From an uncultured Christensenellaceae bacterium (GTDB lineage Bacteria > Bacillota > Clostridia > Christensenellales > Christensenellaceae): a stretch of 10,535 nt of DNA. The stretch spans positions 1-10,535 of the forward strand of contig CAKSBK010000015.1 of the NCBI GenBank assembly GCA_934438035.1. The letters run 5' to 3'. Positions 1 to 7,028 of the stretch are shown in pieces (position 1 is the stretch's first letter; every line of letters starts with the position of its first letter). The translations under genes were made by a program, and so were the position numbers. The notes under the pieces are model-generated. The model had not been told where the DNA came from and ran no database searches. It saw nothing but the letters and a program-made list of their open reading frames with translations.

Positions 1-20
1 CCCCAATGTATAACCTTTTG

Positions 21-98
21 TGGGGTGGGTAGTGGGACTCGAACCCACGACCCCCAGGGCCACAACCTGGTACTCTAACCAACTGAGCTACACCCACC
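21..98 (-). tRNA. tRNA-His (anticodon GUG), CCA encoded
   Basis: Read on the minus strand this folds as a full cloverleaf. The acceptor is GTGGGTG paired with TACCCAC, the D-arm begins TAGCTCAG, the anticodon stem CCAGG/CCTGG encloses the loop TTGTGGC with anticodon GTG, and the T-arm is GTGGG/CCCAC around TTCGAGT. The extra 5' G at base 98 faces a C discriminator at base 24, giving the G-1:C73 pair that is the identity mark of tRNA-His and is recognised by histidyl-tRNA synthetase. The 3' CCA is encoded at bases 21-23. It lies 81 bases downstream of tRNA-Arg on the same strand and probably shares its transcript. No terminator is visible in the 20 bases left before the window ends. Confidence 0.97.
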
Positions 99-145
99 AC
101 ATATGGCAACCATTGAGTTTAAACTCAGGTAGCTTGCGGTACAAT

Positions 146-167
146 GCGGCCGCTAAAAAGCGACCGC
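146..167 (-). other. hairpin between the two tRNA genes
   Basis: In the minus-strand transcript GCGGUCGC and GCGGCCGC form an 8-bp stem with loop UUUUUA. The one position that mismatches on the plus strand becomes a G-U wobble in the minus-strand RNA, so the structure fits the direction of tRNA transcription. No U-run follows, so it is not a normal terminator. A role as a spacer or RNase processing mark between the tRNAs is inference. A 14-bp DNA palindrome (TGAGTTTAAACTCA, 114-127) lies between it and tRNA-His. Confidence 0.5.
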
Positions 168-179
168 CGACCCGACAAA

Positions 180-256
180 TGGCGCGCCTACAGGGATTCG
201 AACCCCGGACACACGGCTTAGAAGGCCGTTGCTCTATCCAACTGAGCTACAGACGC
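180..256 (-). tRNA. tRNA-Arg (anticodon UCU), CCA encoded
   Basis: On the minus strand the acceptor GCGTCTG pairs with TAGGCGC (one G-U and one terminal G-U). The D-arm is TAGCTCAG, the anticodon stem ACGGC/GCCGT encloses CTTCTAA with anticodon TCT, and the T-arm is CCGGG/CCCTG-like around the TTCGAAT loop. The discriminator is G and CCA is encoded at 180-182. Anticodon UCU reads AGA and AGG, common arginine codons in the neighbouring genes. It is the first gene of a two-tRNA unit and starts about 30 bases downstream of a consensus promoter. Confidence 0.96.
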
Positions 257-286
257 ACAATTGACTTGCGTTATCACGCATAGATG

Positions 287-315
287 ATTATATTATAACG
301 CAGTTCTCTTGTCAA
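287..315 (-). promoter_or_regulatory. consensus sigma-A promoter of the tRNA unit
   Basis: On the minus strand the -35 box TTGACA (315-310) and the -10 box TATAAT (292-287) are both perfect matches, separated by exactly 17 bases. A second overlapping TATAAT (297-292) would give a 12-base spacer and is unlikely to be used. The expected start is near base 280, about 25 bases before tRNA-Arg. The promoter begins 16 bases after the stop codon of the phosphoesterase gene, with no obvious terminator between, so the upstream operon may also read into the tRNAs. Confidence 0.85.
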
Positions 316-330
316 GCCCCAATTTTAAAA

Positions 331-813
331 TTATGTCAAAGTAAACAAATTCGCATGCAGAACTCCGTTAGAGTCGATATCTATAACTCCGTAAGAGGGC
401 TTTGAGGCTCTCGGGCGGCTTACGCTCCCGGGGTTTAAAATTAAAAAGCCGGGGCCGTAATCGAGAAGCGGTTTATGCGTATGACCGAATAAAGCTGCGT
501 CCGCTTCCTCTTCCATTGCGGCGTAAGCGAGCCTGTCAAGAGAATATCCCACGCCGTATTCGTGGCCGTGCGTTAAAAAGAACCTTTTACCGCCAGCGGT
601 TACAAGTCTTTTGGTGGGGTAATTTACGAAGTCGCAGTTTCCGGCGACGCATTCAACGGGAATATCTGCGATTTTTTGAAGCTCCACGGCGTCTTTGAAA
701 TTATCGCCCAGGTGAAAAATCATGTCTGTTTTATTTTCCTCGGAGGCTCGGTAAAGCGCCTGTTTAAGCGCGCTTATGCTCCCGTGAGAATCCGAAACCA
801 CTAATATTCTCAT
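331..813 (-). CDS. YfcE/YsnB-type metallophosphoesterase
   Basis: This 160-residue protein belongs to the small YfcE/MJ0936 calcineurin-like phosphoesterases, cytosolic two-metal enzymes that hydrolyse phosphodiester or phosphomonoester bonds; the natural substrate is generally unknown. The metal-ligand motifs appear in order: SDSHG (D8, H10), LGDN (D37), GNCD (N59), THGH (H82, H84) and GHTH (H111, H113). The length is normal for the family. The start ATG overlaps the stop of rdgB in a 4-base TCAT (810-813), which suggests translational coupling. It is the last gene of the gerM-rph-rdgB-ysnB order also known in B. subtilis, where the equivalent gene is ysnB. The family call is secure; a specific substrate cannot be read from the sequence. 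Confidence 0.93.
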   Translation of the reverse strand: MRILVVSDSHGSISALKQALYRASEENKTDMIFHLGDNFKDAVELQKIADIPVECVAGNCDFVNYPTKRLVTAGGKRFFLTHGHEYGVGYSLDRLAYAAMEEEADAALFGHTHKPLLDYGPGFLILNPGSVSRPRASKPSYGVIDIDSNGVLHANLFTLT

Positions 814-1409
814 ATGTTTTTTCTGTTTAAAAGCTGCTGCCTTACGAGCTCAAGGGCTCTTTTTCTGTGGCTTATTGAGTTTTTAACGTCGCTGTCAAGC
901 TCGGCAAAGGTCTTTTTATAATCGGGGTGATAGAAAACGGAGTCATAGCCGAAGCCGTTTTCTCCCGCCGGTTTATCCGTTATAAGCCCGGTGTCGGAGC
1001 TCGCTTCGCAGGTGAAAAGGACTTTGCCGTTTTTTGCGACGGAAATTGCGCTTACGAATCTGGCAGTGCGCTTAGAAAAGGGAACGTCCTTTAGTTTTTC
1101 TATTAGCAGCTCGTTGTTTTTGTCGTCGTCTCCTGTACCGGAGAAGCGGGCGGAATAAACGCCTGGCGCCCCGTCAAGAGCGTCTACGCATAGTCCGCTG
1201 TCGTCCGCAAGTACGTCGCAGTCGGTAAGAAGGCTTATTTCCCTGGCCTTTTTTTCTGCGTTTTCTTTAAAGGTGCTTCCGTCTTCAACGACGTCCGCCT
1301 TTATGTTTTCATCTTTAAGAGAGGCGATTTCATCATAAAGCCCGTTAAAAATCGCTTTAATTTCTCTGACCTTTCCTGCGTTGTTCGTAGCTATTATAAG
1401 CTTAGACAT
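810..1409 (-). CDS. rdgB: XTP/dITP pyrophosphatase (Ham1/RdgB)
   Basis: This 199-residue enzyme of the Ham1/RdgB family hydrolyses XTP, dITP and ITP to the monophosphate and pyrophosphate, which keeps deaminated purines out of DNA and RNA. The family motifs are present: TNNAGK at residues 8-13 (nucleotide binding), ADDSGL at 68-73 with the catalytic Asp pair 69-70, the APGVYSARF segment at 81-89, GFGYD at 152-156, and SHR at 180-182. The length is typical. The ATG is preceded by GGAGG six bases upstream, inside the end of rph, and only one base separates it from the rph stop codon. It overlaps the following phosphoesterase gene by four bases. In B. subtilis the corresponding gene is ysnA. Confidence 0.96.
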   Translation of the reverse strand: MSKLIIATNNAGKVREIKAIFNGLYDEIASLKDENIKADVVEDGSTFKENAEKKAREISLLTDCDVLADDSGLCVDALDGAPGVYSARFSGTGDDDKNNELLIEKLKDVPFSKRTARFVSAISVAKNGKVLFTCEASSDTGLITDKPAGENGFGYDSVFYHPDYKKTFAELDSDVKNSISHRKRALELVRQQLLNRKNI

Positions 1410-1410
1410 T

Positions 1411-2118
1411 TTAATCCTCCAGTATCTTTTTTTGTTCTGCGATAAGTGCGCTTACGCCGTCTTGGCAAAGAGATATTAGCTTTACAAATTCCTCGCCTTT
1501 AATTGTACGCTTTTCGCCCGTTATTTGAATTTCGGCAATCTCTCCGTCGTCTGTGCCTACATAGTTCATATCCGCCTCTGCGTTTGAATCCTCGGTATAG
1601 CAAAGGTCTAAAAGAGGCTCGCCATCAACAATTCCGGCGCTGACTGCGGCAAGGTATTTTTTAAGCGGGTTTTGCTTTATTGCTCCGCTTTTAATAAGCT
1701 TTTTAACGGCAAGGGCAAGCGCCACGTAGCCTCCCGTTATAGAGGCGGTTCTCGTGCCGCCGTCCGCCTGAATTACGTCGCAGTCTATATTTATCGTAAG
1801 ACCGGGAATAAGCGAAAGGTCGATTATGCTCCTTAAGCTTCTGCCTATGAGCCTTTGAATTTCGATTGAACGGGAATCGCTTTTCTGGCGCTCCCTTTGC
1901 TTTCTTATTACGGTTGAACCGGGAAGCATTGAATATTCCGCCGTGAGCCAGCCTTGATTTTCCGGTCGGAACGCAGGCACTCCGTGCTGCACGGTGGCGG
2001 TGCATAATACCCTTGTTCTGCCCGTTTCTATAAGGCAGCTTCCCGCCGCATTCGGCATAAAGCCGGGTATTATATTTGTCTTTCTGATGGCGTCGCTGCG
2101 CCTTTTGTCATTTCTCAA
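1411..2118 (-). CDS. rph: RNase PH (tRNA 3'-end processing exoribonuclease)
   Basis: RNase PH is a hexameric, phosphate-dependent 3'-5' exoribonuclease that trims tRNA precursors. This 235-residue protein has the normal length and begins MRNDKRRSD, matching the family's MR-x-D-GR start. The core [11 protein letters not shown] lies at 86-96, just after the conserved Arg (R83 here). ADGGTRTAS at 118-126 is the phosphate-binding GTR region, followed by the Asp-rich metal site near 171-183. The start is TTG at 2118-2116, since no in-frame ATG or GTG gives the family N-terminus. The best ribosome site, CGGAGG at 2131-2136, is about 12 bases away, longer than ideal. It sits 44 bases after the GerMN gene and one base before rdgB. 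Two tRNA genes, possible substrates, lie downstream. Confidence 0.96.
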   Translation of the reverse strand: MRNDKRRSDAIRKTNIIPGFMPNAAGSCLIETGRTRVLCTATVQHGVPAFRPENQGWLTAEYSMLPGSTVIRKQRERQKSDSRSIEIQRLIGRSLRSIIDLSLIPGLTINIDCDVIQADGGTRTASITGGYVALALAVKKLIKSGAIKQNPLKKYLAAVSAGIVDGEPLLDLCYTEDSNAEADMNYVGTDDGEIAEIQITGEKRTIKGEEFVKLISLCQDGVSALIAEQKKILED

Positions 2119-2162
2119 TTTTATAGATATCCTCCGTATTTTCTAACATATATTATAGTCCT

Positions 2163-3074
2163 TTAGGGCTCGCCCTGCAATACCTCCGCATTGTTTGAAA
2201 ATACGCCGGATAATACGGGAATTTCGCAAACGGATTTTCCCTCGGCTAATATTTGCGCTTTGTCAATTCCCGAAAGCCCGTTTAAAGCGTAAGAAAGCGT
2301 TTTAAATAAAAGCTCGCGCTTTTCGGGCGTATCGTTTAAAGAGGAAAGCTCCTTTGAAAAGTTGAGAATCAAAGAGCCGTCTTTAACCTCCGCCGAAAGA
2401 AGCTTTGTTCCCGAGGGGAAAAGAGAAACGTATTTTTTGTCTTTTGGCTCTTTTATCATGGCTTCAACCATGGTTTTTGCGTCAATCGTTCTTGCGGCTT
2501 TTGTTACGGGAACGACGTATTCGCTGTCTTTAAGAGAATAGTATACCGTAAAAGGGGAAAGCGAACCCAAGTCGTAAGCCGGGTTTAACTGCGCGTTTTC
2601 CAGGGGCAGGGATATATCCGTTGCGCCGAGCTTTTTTGCGTTTCCGTTAAAGCTTAAGTTTACGGAATTGATTCCGCTAAACTGCGTTGCGACTGCCGTT
2701 ACGGAAGAGACGATGTTTTTTGCCTTTCCCTCGGTAAGCGAATCAATCGACGGACAGTTTATGTCAATATTTGCGGTGCCGTTTTTTACGGATACGTTAA
2801 ATGCGCAGTCCGTCGGCAAAACGGGGCAAAGACCTGTGTTTTCAAGCTCCGCCGAAGAAACGCAGAGTTTTTTTAGAAGGGTGCTTAAAATATCGGGGTC
2901 CCATTTTTCGTTAACGCTTATGGGAACAAGCTTATCTTCCGCTTCGTAGCAGACGGTAAAAGAGGAAAGCTCGGAGAAAACGGGCATTTGTTCTTCGGGC
3001 AGTTTCTTTACGCAAGAAGCGCATAAAAGCAAGGCAAAAGCAATTAAAAGCGCAAAAACCGCAGTTTTTTTCAT
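2163..3074 (-). CDS. GerMN-domain lipoprotein, GerM-like
   Basis: This 303-residue exported protein has a signal peptide (MKKTAVF, then a hydrophobic run to about residue 17) and a lipobox-like CASC with the lipidated Cys likely at 21; Cys at -3 is unusual, so the lipobox is slightly off consensus. Two GerMN-like domains follow, roughly 38-150 and 170-295. The second is clearer: FTVYYSL at its start, a central LFPSGTKLLSAEV strand followed by GSLILNFSKEL, and a C-terminal helix-strand pair (FKTLSYALNGLSGIDKAQI). GerM in B. subtilis is a lipoprotein needed for sporulation and germination that helps hold SpoIIQ at the septum. The position directly upstream of rph supports the GerM equivalence, but GerMN domains also occur in non-sporulation lipoproteins. 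GGAGG lies 10 bases before the ATG. Confidence 0.88.
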   Translation of the reverse strand: MKKTAVFALLIAFALLLCASCVKKLPEEQMPVFSELSSFTVCYEAEDKLVPISVNEKWDPDILSTLLKKLCVSSAELENTGLCPVLPTDCAFNVSVKNGTANIDINCPSIDSLTEGKAKNIVSSVTAVATQFSGINSVNLSFNGNAKKLGATDISLPLENAQLNPAYDLGSLSPFTVYYSLKDSEYVVPVTKAARTIDAKTMVEAMIKEPKDKKYVSLFPSGTKLLSAEVKDGSLILNFSKELSSLNDTPEKRELLFKTLSYALNGLSGIDKAQILAEGKSVCEIPVLSGVFSNNAEVLQGEP

Positions 3075-3112
3075 GGTTATACAGCCTCCGTTAAATGTAA
3101 TGTTTGCAGTAA

Positions 3113-3118
3113 ATTATA
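3113..3118 (-). promoter_or_regulatory. possible -10 box for the gerM-rph-rdgB-ysnB operon
   Basis: A perfect TATAAT on the minus strand sits 38 bases before the gerM-like ATG, in the gap shared with the divergent rqcH gene. No good -35 box is found at 15-19 bases, so this is only a partial promoter match. Confidence 0.35.
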
Positions 3119-3147
3119 TTTAAGCCCGTCTGAACGTATTCTGTTTA

Positions 3148-3176
3148 TGTACATTTTTTGCGAATTATTGTAAAAT
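3148..3176 (+). promoter_or_regulatory. candidate sigma-A promoter for rqcH-chrA
   Basis: TGTACA (3148-3153, four of six matches to TTGACA) and TAAAAT (3171-3176, five of six to TATAAT) are 17 bases apart. The predicted start near 3183 leaves a short leader with AGGAG about seven bases before the rqcH ATG. It is back to back with the minus-strand operon in a gap of about 130 bases. Confidence 0.5.
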
Positions 3177-3205
3177 AGGGTGAAAACACTTTAAGGAGAA
3201 ACGAC

Positions 3206-4918
3206 ATGACGCTCGACGGACTTACGCTTTACAGAATCGTAACAGAGCTTAAGGAAATAATAATAGGAAGCAAAATAGAAAAAATATATCAGCCGGAAAG
3301 AGAAGAAATAGTGCTTCTTCTTCACACTTCGCAGGGGAAAAAGCGGCTTAATCTGTCTGCAAACGGAGGGGAATGCCGCCTCGGAATTACTTGCTCGGCA
3401 AAGGAAAACCCGGGAACCGCGCCCAATTTTTGCATGCTGTTAAGAAAGTATCTTTCTTCGGGAAAAATCACGGATATCTCACAAATGGGGCTGGAGAGAA
3501 TTGCGGAAATAAAAATCGACGCAAGAGACGAAATGGGCTTTATAAAGAGCTATTCTCTTATTTGTGAGATAATGGGAAAATACTCAAATATAATTCTTAC
3601 TTTAGACGGCAAGGTTATTGACAGTATAAAGCGAGTTCCGCCGGATTTAAGCTCGGTAAGGCAGATTTTGCCGGGAATTACATACGAGGCGCCGCCGCTT
3701 TTAAAGCTTAACCCGCTTTCCGCCGAGGAAACGCAGATTGCAAAAAGCATTGCCGCAGACGGACTTTTATCTCTTGAGGGAATAAGCTTTCAGACGGCGG
3801 CGGAGCTTGAAGAGAGGTTTTTTAACGGCTCTTCGGACCCTGCCTCCGTGCTTATTTACGCAAAGAATATAAAGAGCTTTTTAACGCAGGCTGTGCAAAG
3901 CCCAATGCCCGTTATGCAAAAGAATATGGAAGGCTTGCCCGTGTTTTTTTCACTGGTGCCGTATAATACGTTTTCGCAAACCGGCAGGGTGTATTTTGAC
4001 ACGGCAAACGAGCTTTTAGACGGTTATTACACCGAAAGATTTAATTATATCTCTCTAAAGCATAAAAAAGACGCCCTTTTAAGGATTATTCAAAAAAATA
4101 TCAAGAGGGTTGAGAAAAAATTAAAAATTCAGCTTGAAACCCTCAAAGAGGCGGATAATTCCGAAAAGCTTCGTCTTTACGGCGAGCTTTTAAGCGCTAA
4201 CATATATCTTCTTAAGAGGGGAATGAAAAATATTTGCGTACTTAATTATTACACGGGGGAAAACGTTATTATACCTCTTGACGAAAAGCTTTCCCCCTCC
4301 GCAAACGTTCAGGCATATTTTAAAAAAGTGGGCAAGCTTAAAAACGCAAAGGAAATAGCGGAAGAGAGAAGCGCAAAATATAAAGACGAGCTTTATTACC
4401 TTGAAACGCTTAAATATATGACGGATACCGCAAAGAATGCCGAAGACGCAGAGGAGGTAAGAAGCGAGCTTATAAGATGCGGATATATCGAACAGGGTAA
4501 AAAAGAAAAGCTCCCTAAAAGAAACGATCCTCTTTCATCTCTTATGCGCTTTAAGGTGTCGGACGGCTTTACGGTGCTTGCAGGAAAAAACAGCCGTCAG
4601 AACGACGCGCTTACTCTGCACGCTGCGGGCGACGAGGACATATGGTTTCATGCAAAAAACATTCCGGGTTCTCATGTTGTGCTCTTTTTGGAGGGAAGAG
4701 AGCCTACGGACGCCGCTATTGAAGACGCGGCAAAAATCGCGGCCTCGCTCTGTTCCGCAAAAAGCGGAAGAGTTGAGGTTGACTATGTAAAAAGAAAGAA
4801 CATTTGGAAAGCCAACGGCGCAAAGCCGGGAATGGTGCTTTTTAAAAACCAGTATTCAATGATAGCCGAGGGCGGAGAAGAAGTGCTTAAGCGCTTTTAT
4901 ATTGAAGAGGAAAAATGA
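3206..4918 (+). CDS. rqcH: RqcH / NFACT family ribosome quality control protein
   Basis: RqcH (Rqc2/NEMF family; older name fibronectin-binding protein A) binds obstructed 50S subunits carrying peptidyl-tRNA and recruits tRNA-Ala to add alanine tails that mark the stalled peptide for degradation. The 570-residue protein shows the full layout: NFACT-N from residue 1 (MTLDGLTLYRIVTEL, CMLLRKYL at 76-83, EIMGKYSNIIL near 123-133), a helical and coiled-coil middle rich in K/E at about 285-440, and the NFACT-R (DUF814) domain from about 447 with GKNSRQNDALTL, WFHAKNIPGSHVVL and the end KNQYSMIAEG. At 97-98, where B. subtilis RqcH has the functionally required Asp-Arg pair, this protein has Glu-Arg in the same spacing. 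AGGAG lies before the ATG. Its stop overlaps the next start (ATGA), so chrA translation is probably coupled. Confidence 0.95.
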   Translation: MTLDGLTLYRIVTELKEIIIGSKIEKIYQPEREEIVLLLHTSQGKKRLNLSANGGECRLGITCSAKENPGTAPNFCMLLRKYLSSGKITDISQMGLERIAEIKIDARDEMGFIKSYSLICEIMGKYSNIILTLDGKVIDSIKRVPPDLSSVRQILPGITYEAPPLLKLNPLSAEETQIAKSIAADGLLSLEGISFQTAAELEERFFNGSSDPASVLIYAKNIKSFLTQAVQSPMPVMQKNMEGLPVFFSLVPYNTFSQTGRVYFDTANELLDGYYTERFNYISLKHKKDALLRIIQKNIKRVEKKLKIQLETLKEADNSEKLRLYGELLSANIYLLKRGMKNICVLNYYTGENVIIPLDEKLSPSANVQAYFKKVGKLKNAKEIAEERSAKYKDELYYLETLKYMTDTAKNAEDAEEVRSELIRCGYIEQGKKEKLPKRNDPLSSLMRFKVSDGFTVLAGKNSRQNDALTLHAAGDEDIWFHAKNIPGSHVVLFLEGREPTDAAIEDAAKIAASLCSAKSGRVEVDYVKRKNIWKANGAKPGMVLFKNQYSMIAEGGEEVLKRFYIEEEK

Positions 4919-5481
4919 ATAAACTTAAAGAGCTTTTAAAAACGGCGTTGGTGTTTATGAAAATAGGACTTTTTACATTTGGCGGCGGGTACGCCATGAT
5001 AGGCGTGATTGAAAGCGAATGCATAAAAAAGCGGCAGTGGATGACGAAAGAAGAGCTTGCGGATATGGTTGCCGTTTCGGAATCCACTCCCGGTCCCGTG
5101 GCGATAAACTGCGCTACGTTTTTGGGGTTTAAAAGACTGGGCTTTTTAGGCGCGCTTTTTTCTACAACGGGCGGGGTGCTGCCGTCGCTTGTAATTATAT
5201 ATGTAATCTCTTTGTTCTTTAACGATATTTTAGCTTACCCTATTATCACAAAGGCGCTTAAGGGCGTGAGAATAGGCGTGGGGCTTACGATAGCATGTGT
5301 GGGAATAAAAATGTTTAAGGAAATTAAAAAAACGCCGCTTACCGTAGCTCTGTTTTGCGCTTCCTTGACGTTTTGCGTCGTCAGCAACGTTTTAGCTTTA
5401 AACGTATCCTCTGTTTTTGTAATACTTTTTGCGGCGGCGGTGGGAATGTTTACGCTTGCGGCGGGAGGTAAAAATGCTTAA
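4915..5481 (+). CDS. chromate transporter family protein, short form, first of a pair
   Basis: This is a 188-residue single-domain ChrA (CHR) family membrane protein. Short CHR proteins normally occur as adjacent pairs that work together, as with B. subtilis ywrA/ywrB, and proton-linked chromate efflux has been shown for some members. Key family motifs are FTFGGGYAMI at 20-29 and SESTPGPVAINCATFLG at 55-71. Hydrophobic segments lie near 75-105, 117-133 and 142-185. Its ATG overlaps the stop of rqcH by four bases, and its own stop overlaps the start of the second chr gene by eight. In anaerobic gut-type Clostridia the natural substrate is unproven; chromate is a family label, and another oxyanion or a housekeeping solute is possible. 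Confidence 0.88.
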   Translation: MNKLKELLKTALVFMKIGLFTFGGGYAMIGVIESECIKKRQWMTKEELADMVAVSESTPGPVAINCATFLGFKRLGFLGALFSTTGGVLPSLVIIYVISLFFNDILAYPIITKALKGVRIGVGLTIACVGIKMFKEIKKTPLTVALFCASLTFCVVSNVLALNVSSVFVILFAAAVGMFTLAAGGKNA

Positions 5482-6025
5482 GCTGTTTTTGGAGTTTTTG
5501 AAAATAGGGCTTTTTACTTTCGGCGGCTCATACGGTGCGGTGCCGATAATACGTGAGAGCGTTGTAAAAAACGGATGGCTTACGGAAGAGGCGTTTTTAA
5601 ACATGATTGCCGTTTCGGAATCCACTCCCGGGCCGATAATGGTAAATATGGCAACGTATGTCGGAGGAGCAAAGGGCGGCTTTTTAGGCGCTCTTTTGGC
5701 GACGGCGGGCGTGGTTCTGCCTTCGTTTGCGGTTATAATTCTGGTTTCGCTGGCTCTTAAGAGGTTTACGGAAAATAGATTTGTTAAGGCGGCGTTTTTC
5801 GGCGTTCGCCCCGCGGTTACCGGAATGATAATCGCAGCGGGACTTTATATTATTTTAAACTGTCTTACGGGAAGCGTTCTAAAGCCGGCTTTTGACGTTT
5901 CCTCGCTGATAATATTTGCGATTCTTGCGGCTTGCTTGGCTGTGTATCGTATCGTTGCGAAAAAGAGCATGGGCGCAATAGCGGTTATTATATTAAGCGC
6001 CGTTTTGGGAATTGTGTTTTATTAA
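5474..6025 (+). CDS. chromate transporter family protein, short form, second of a pair
   Basis: This 183-residue CHR-family protein is paralogous to the gene just upstream. It repeats the same motifs, FTFGGSYGAVP at 14-24 and SESTPGPIMVNMATYVGG at 48-65, with hydrophobic segments near 70-96, 105-130 and 143-183. I chose ATG 5474 because GGGAGG lies at 5463-5468 with ideal spacing and the family N-terminus (MLKLFLEFLKIGLF) begins there. An in-frame ATG at 5429 would add 15 Arg-rich residues translated out of frame from the end of the upstream gene. The two products probably form a heterodimer with opposite membrane orientation, as known for paired short CHR proteins (inference). It is the last gene of the unit before the terminator. 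Confidence 0.88.
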   Translation: MLKLFLEFLKIGLFTFGGSYGAVPIIRESVVKNGWLTEEAFLNMIAVSESTPGPIMVNMATYVGGAKGGFLGALLATAGVVLPSFAVIILVSLALKRFTENRFVKAAFFGVRPAVTGMIIAAGLYIILNCLTGSVLKPAFDVSSLIIFAILAACLAVYRIVAKKSMGAIAVIILSAVLGIVFY

Positions 6026-6062
6026 AAAAAGAAGCTTGCTTTTTTAGGGCGGCTTCTTTTTT
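6025..6062. terminator. bidirectional intrinsic terminator
   Basis: AAAAAAGAAGC (6025-6035) and GCTTCTTTTTT (6052-6062) form an 11-bp inverted repeat around a 16-base loop. A-tract and T-tract flank the GC-containing core on both sides, so it can stop the chrA transcript rightward and the regulator transcript leftward. It lies exactly between the two converging genes. Confidence 0.75.
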
Positions 6063-6072
6063 GATTCGTATT

Positions 6073-6792
6073 TTATTGAGACGAAACGGATTTTCTCGTC
6101 TTTTTATTATAGCTCGCGAGGTTTTTCTTTGCCTTTTGGAGGTGGTGCTTCATGAGCTTTGAAGCGGAAGAGGAGTTATGCTCTTTTATTGCGGCGAATA
6201 TCTCTATATGGTCGCACAAACTGTCTTCCGGCTGGCCGGGAATAAGCAGCGTCGCCTGACGGGATTTTGTTAAAAGCTCGGAACACATTCCCAATATCAT
6301 GGACAGCGCGGAATTATCCGCAATTTCCGCAAGGCAGTTATGGAAGGCGTCTTCGCCCAAAATACCCGTTCCGCCGTTTTCAATTTCATTTTTCATGAGG
6401 TCTATAGTATACTGAACGTCGGAAAAGTTCTCTTCGGTAATATTTTTTGCAGCGAGCTTGGCGACCTCGCTTTCCAGCATTACCCTTACTTCAACAAGCT
6501 CTTTTATAAGCTTTTCATCCTGAGAGAGCATTACGGAAAACGGGTCTATAACGCTGTCTAAGGTGACGGATTTAACGTATGTGCCGCCGCCTATTTTACT
6601 TTCGATATATCCGAGGCTTGCCATTGAGCGAAGAGCCTCTCTTATTACCGTGCGCGAAACTTTCATTTCGTCAGCAAGTTTTCTTTCGGAAGGAAGACGC
6701 ATGCCCGGCTTTAGGGAGCCGTCTTTTATCCGCTCTACAAGCTGAGAAACTATTTCCTCGTAAAGACGGGGTTTAGTATTGTATTTTGACAT
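6073..6792 (-). CDS. GntR family regulator, FadR/FCD subfamily
   Basis: This 239-residue transcription factor has an N-terminal winged helix at about 7-76 (LYEEIVSQLVERI, LKPGMRLPSERKLADEMKVSRTVIREAL, GYIESKIGGGTYV) and a C-terminal FCD helical domain that senses a small acid ligand. Likely FCD metal ligands are D148 and H151 (EDAFHN), H195 (CDHIEIF) and H216/H217 (MKHHL). FadR-type regulators bind as dimers to TGGT-N3-ACCA sites and usually control a neighbouring organic-acid pathway; exactly such a site lies in front of the divergent dehydrogenase gene. I chose ATG 6792 because AAAGGTG is six bases upstream; a GTG at 6801 would add three residues. The effector is unknown but is probably a substrate or intermediate of the adjacent ligase/dehydrogenase. 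Confidence 0.93.
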   Translation of the reverse strand: MSKYNTKPRLYEEIVSQLVERIKDGSLKPGMRLPSERKLADEMKVSRTVIREALRSMASLGYIESKIGGGTYVKSVTLDSVIDPFSVMLSQDEKLIKELVEVRVMLESEVAKLAAKNITEENFSDVQYTIDLMKNEIENGGTGILGEDAFHNCLAEIADNSALSMILGMCSELLTKSRQATLLIPGQPEDSLCDHIEIFAAIKEHNSSSASKLMKHHLQKAKKNLASYNKKTRKSVSSQ

Positions 6793-6826
6793 TGATTTCA
6801 CCTTTATCCTACAATATATCCTATTT

Positions 6827-6855
6827 ATTTTAGCATGTTTTAAGGTTAATGTCTA
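6827..6855 (-). promoter_or_regulatory. promoter of the GntR regulator gene, extended -10
   Basis: On the minus strand TAGACA (6855-6850, five of six matches) and TAAAAT (6832-6827, five of six) are 17 bases apart, and the spacer ends in TGC, giving an extended -10 element. The predicted start is near 6820, about 28 bases before the chosen ATG. Confidence 0.65.
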
Positions 6856-6990
6856 TTGAACGCAAATTAATTTAAGTAATATTTTCTTAATTTAATGCGT
6901 GATTTTTCATCATAAATATGTTATGCTTTATATAAGTTATACGTATACCTATGGTTTTTTATATAGAACCAACTAAAAGCGTCAAAACTC

Positions 6991-7022
6991 TTGACAAAAA
7001 AATATTACGGCATTACTATAAT
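6991..7022 (+). promoter_or_regulatory. promoter of the dehydrogenase-ligase operon
   Basis: A perfect TTGACA lies at 6991-6996. With a 17-base spacer the -10 box is TACTAT (7014-7019, four of six). A perfect TATAAT overlaps it at 7017-7022 but would need a 20-base spacer. Either choice puts the start at about 7026-7029, right at the operator, which fits repression by the divergent regulator. Confidence 0.7.
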
Positions 7023-7028
7023 ATTTAG

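Noticed and set aside
20..283. An 87-codon plus-strand reading frame across the tRNA pair
   Set aside because: It is the antisense of two perfect tRNA genes; its peptide (GLEPTTPRATTW, LQGFEPRTHG) is the familiar false translation of tRNA sequences.
402..698. A 98-codon plus-strand frame opposite the phosphoesterase
   Set aside because: It is an Arg-rich shadow of a clearly conserved gene with no homology signal or ribosome site.
5429..5473. Upstream in-frame ATG extending the second chr gene by 15 residues
   Set aside because: There is no ribosome site, the extension is an Arg-rich out-of-frame copy of the previous gene's end, and ATG 5474 has an ideal GGGAGG.
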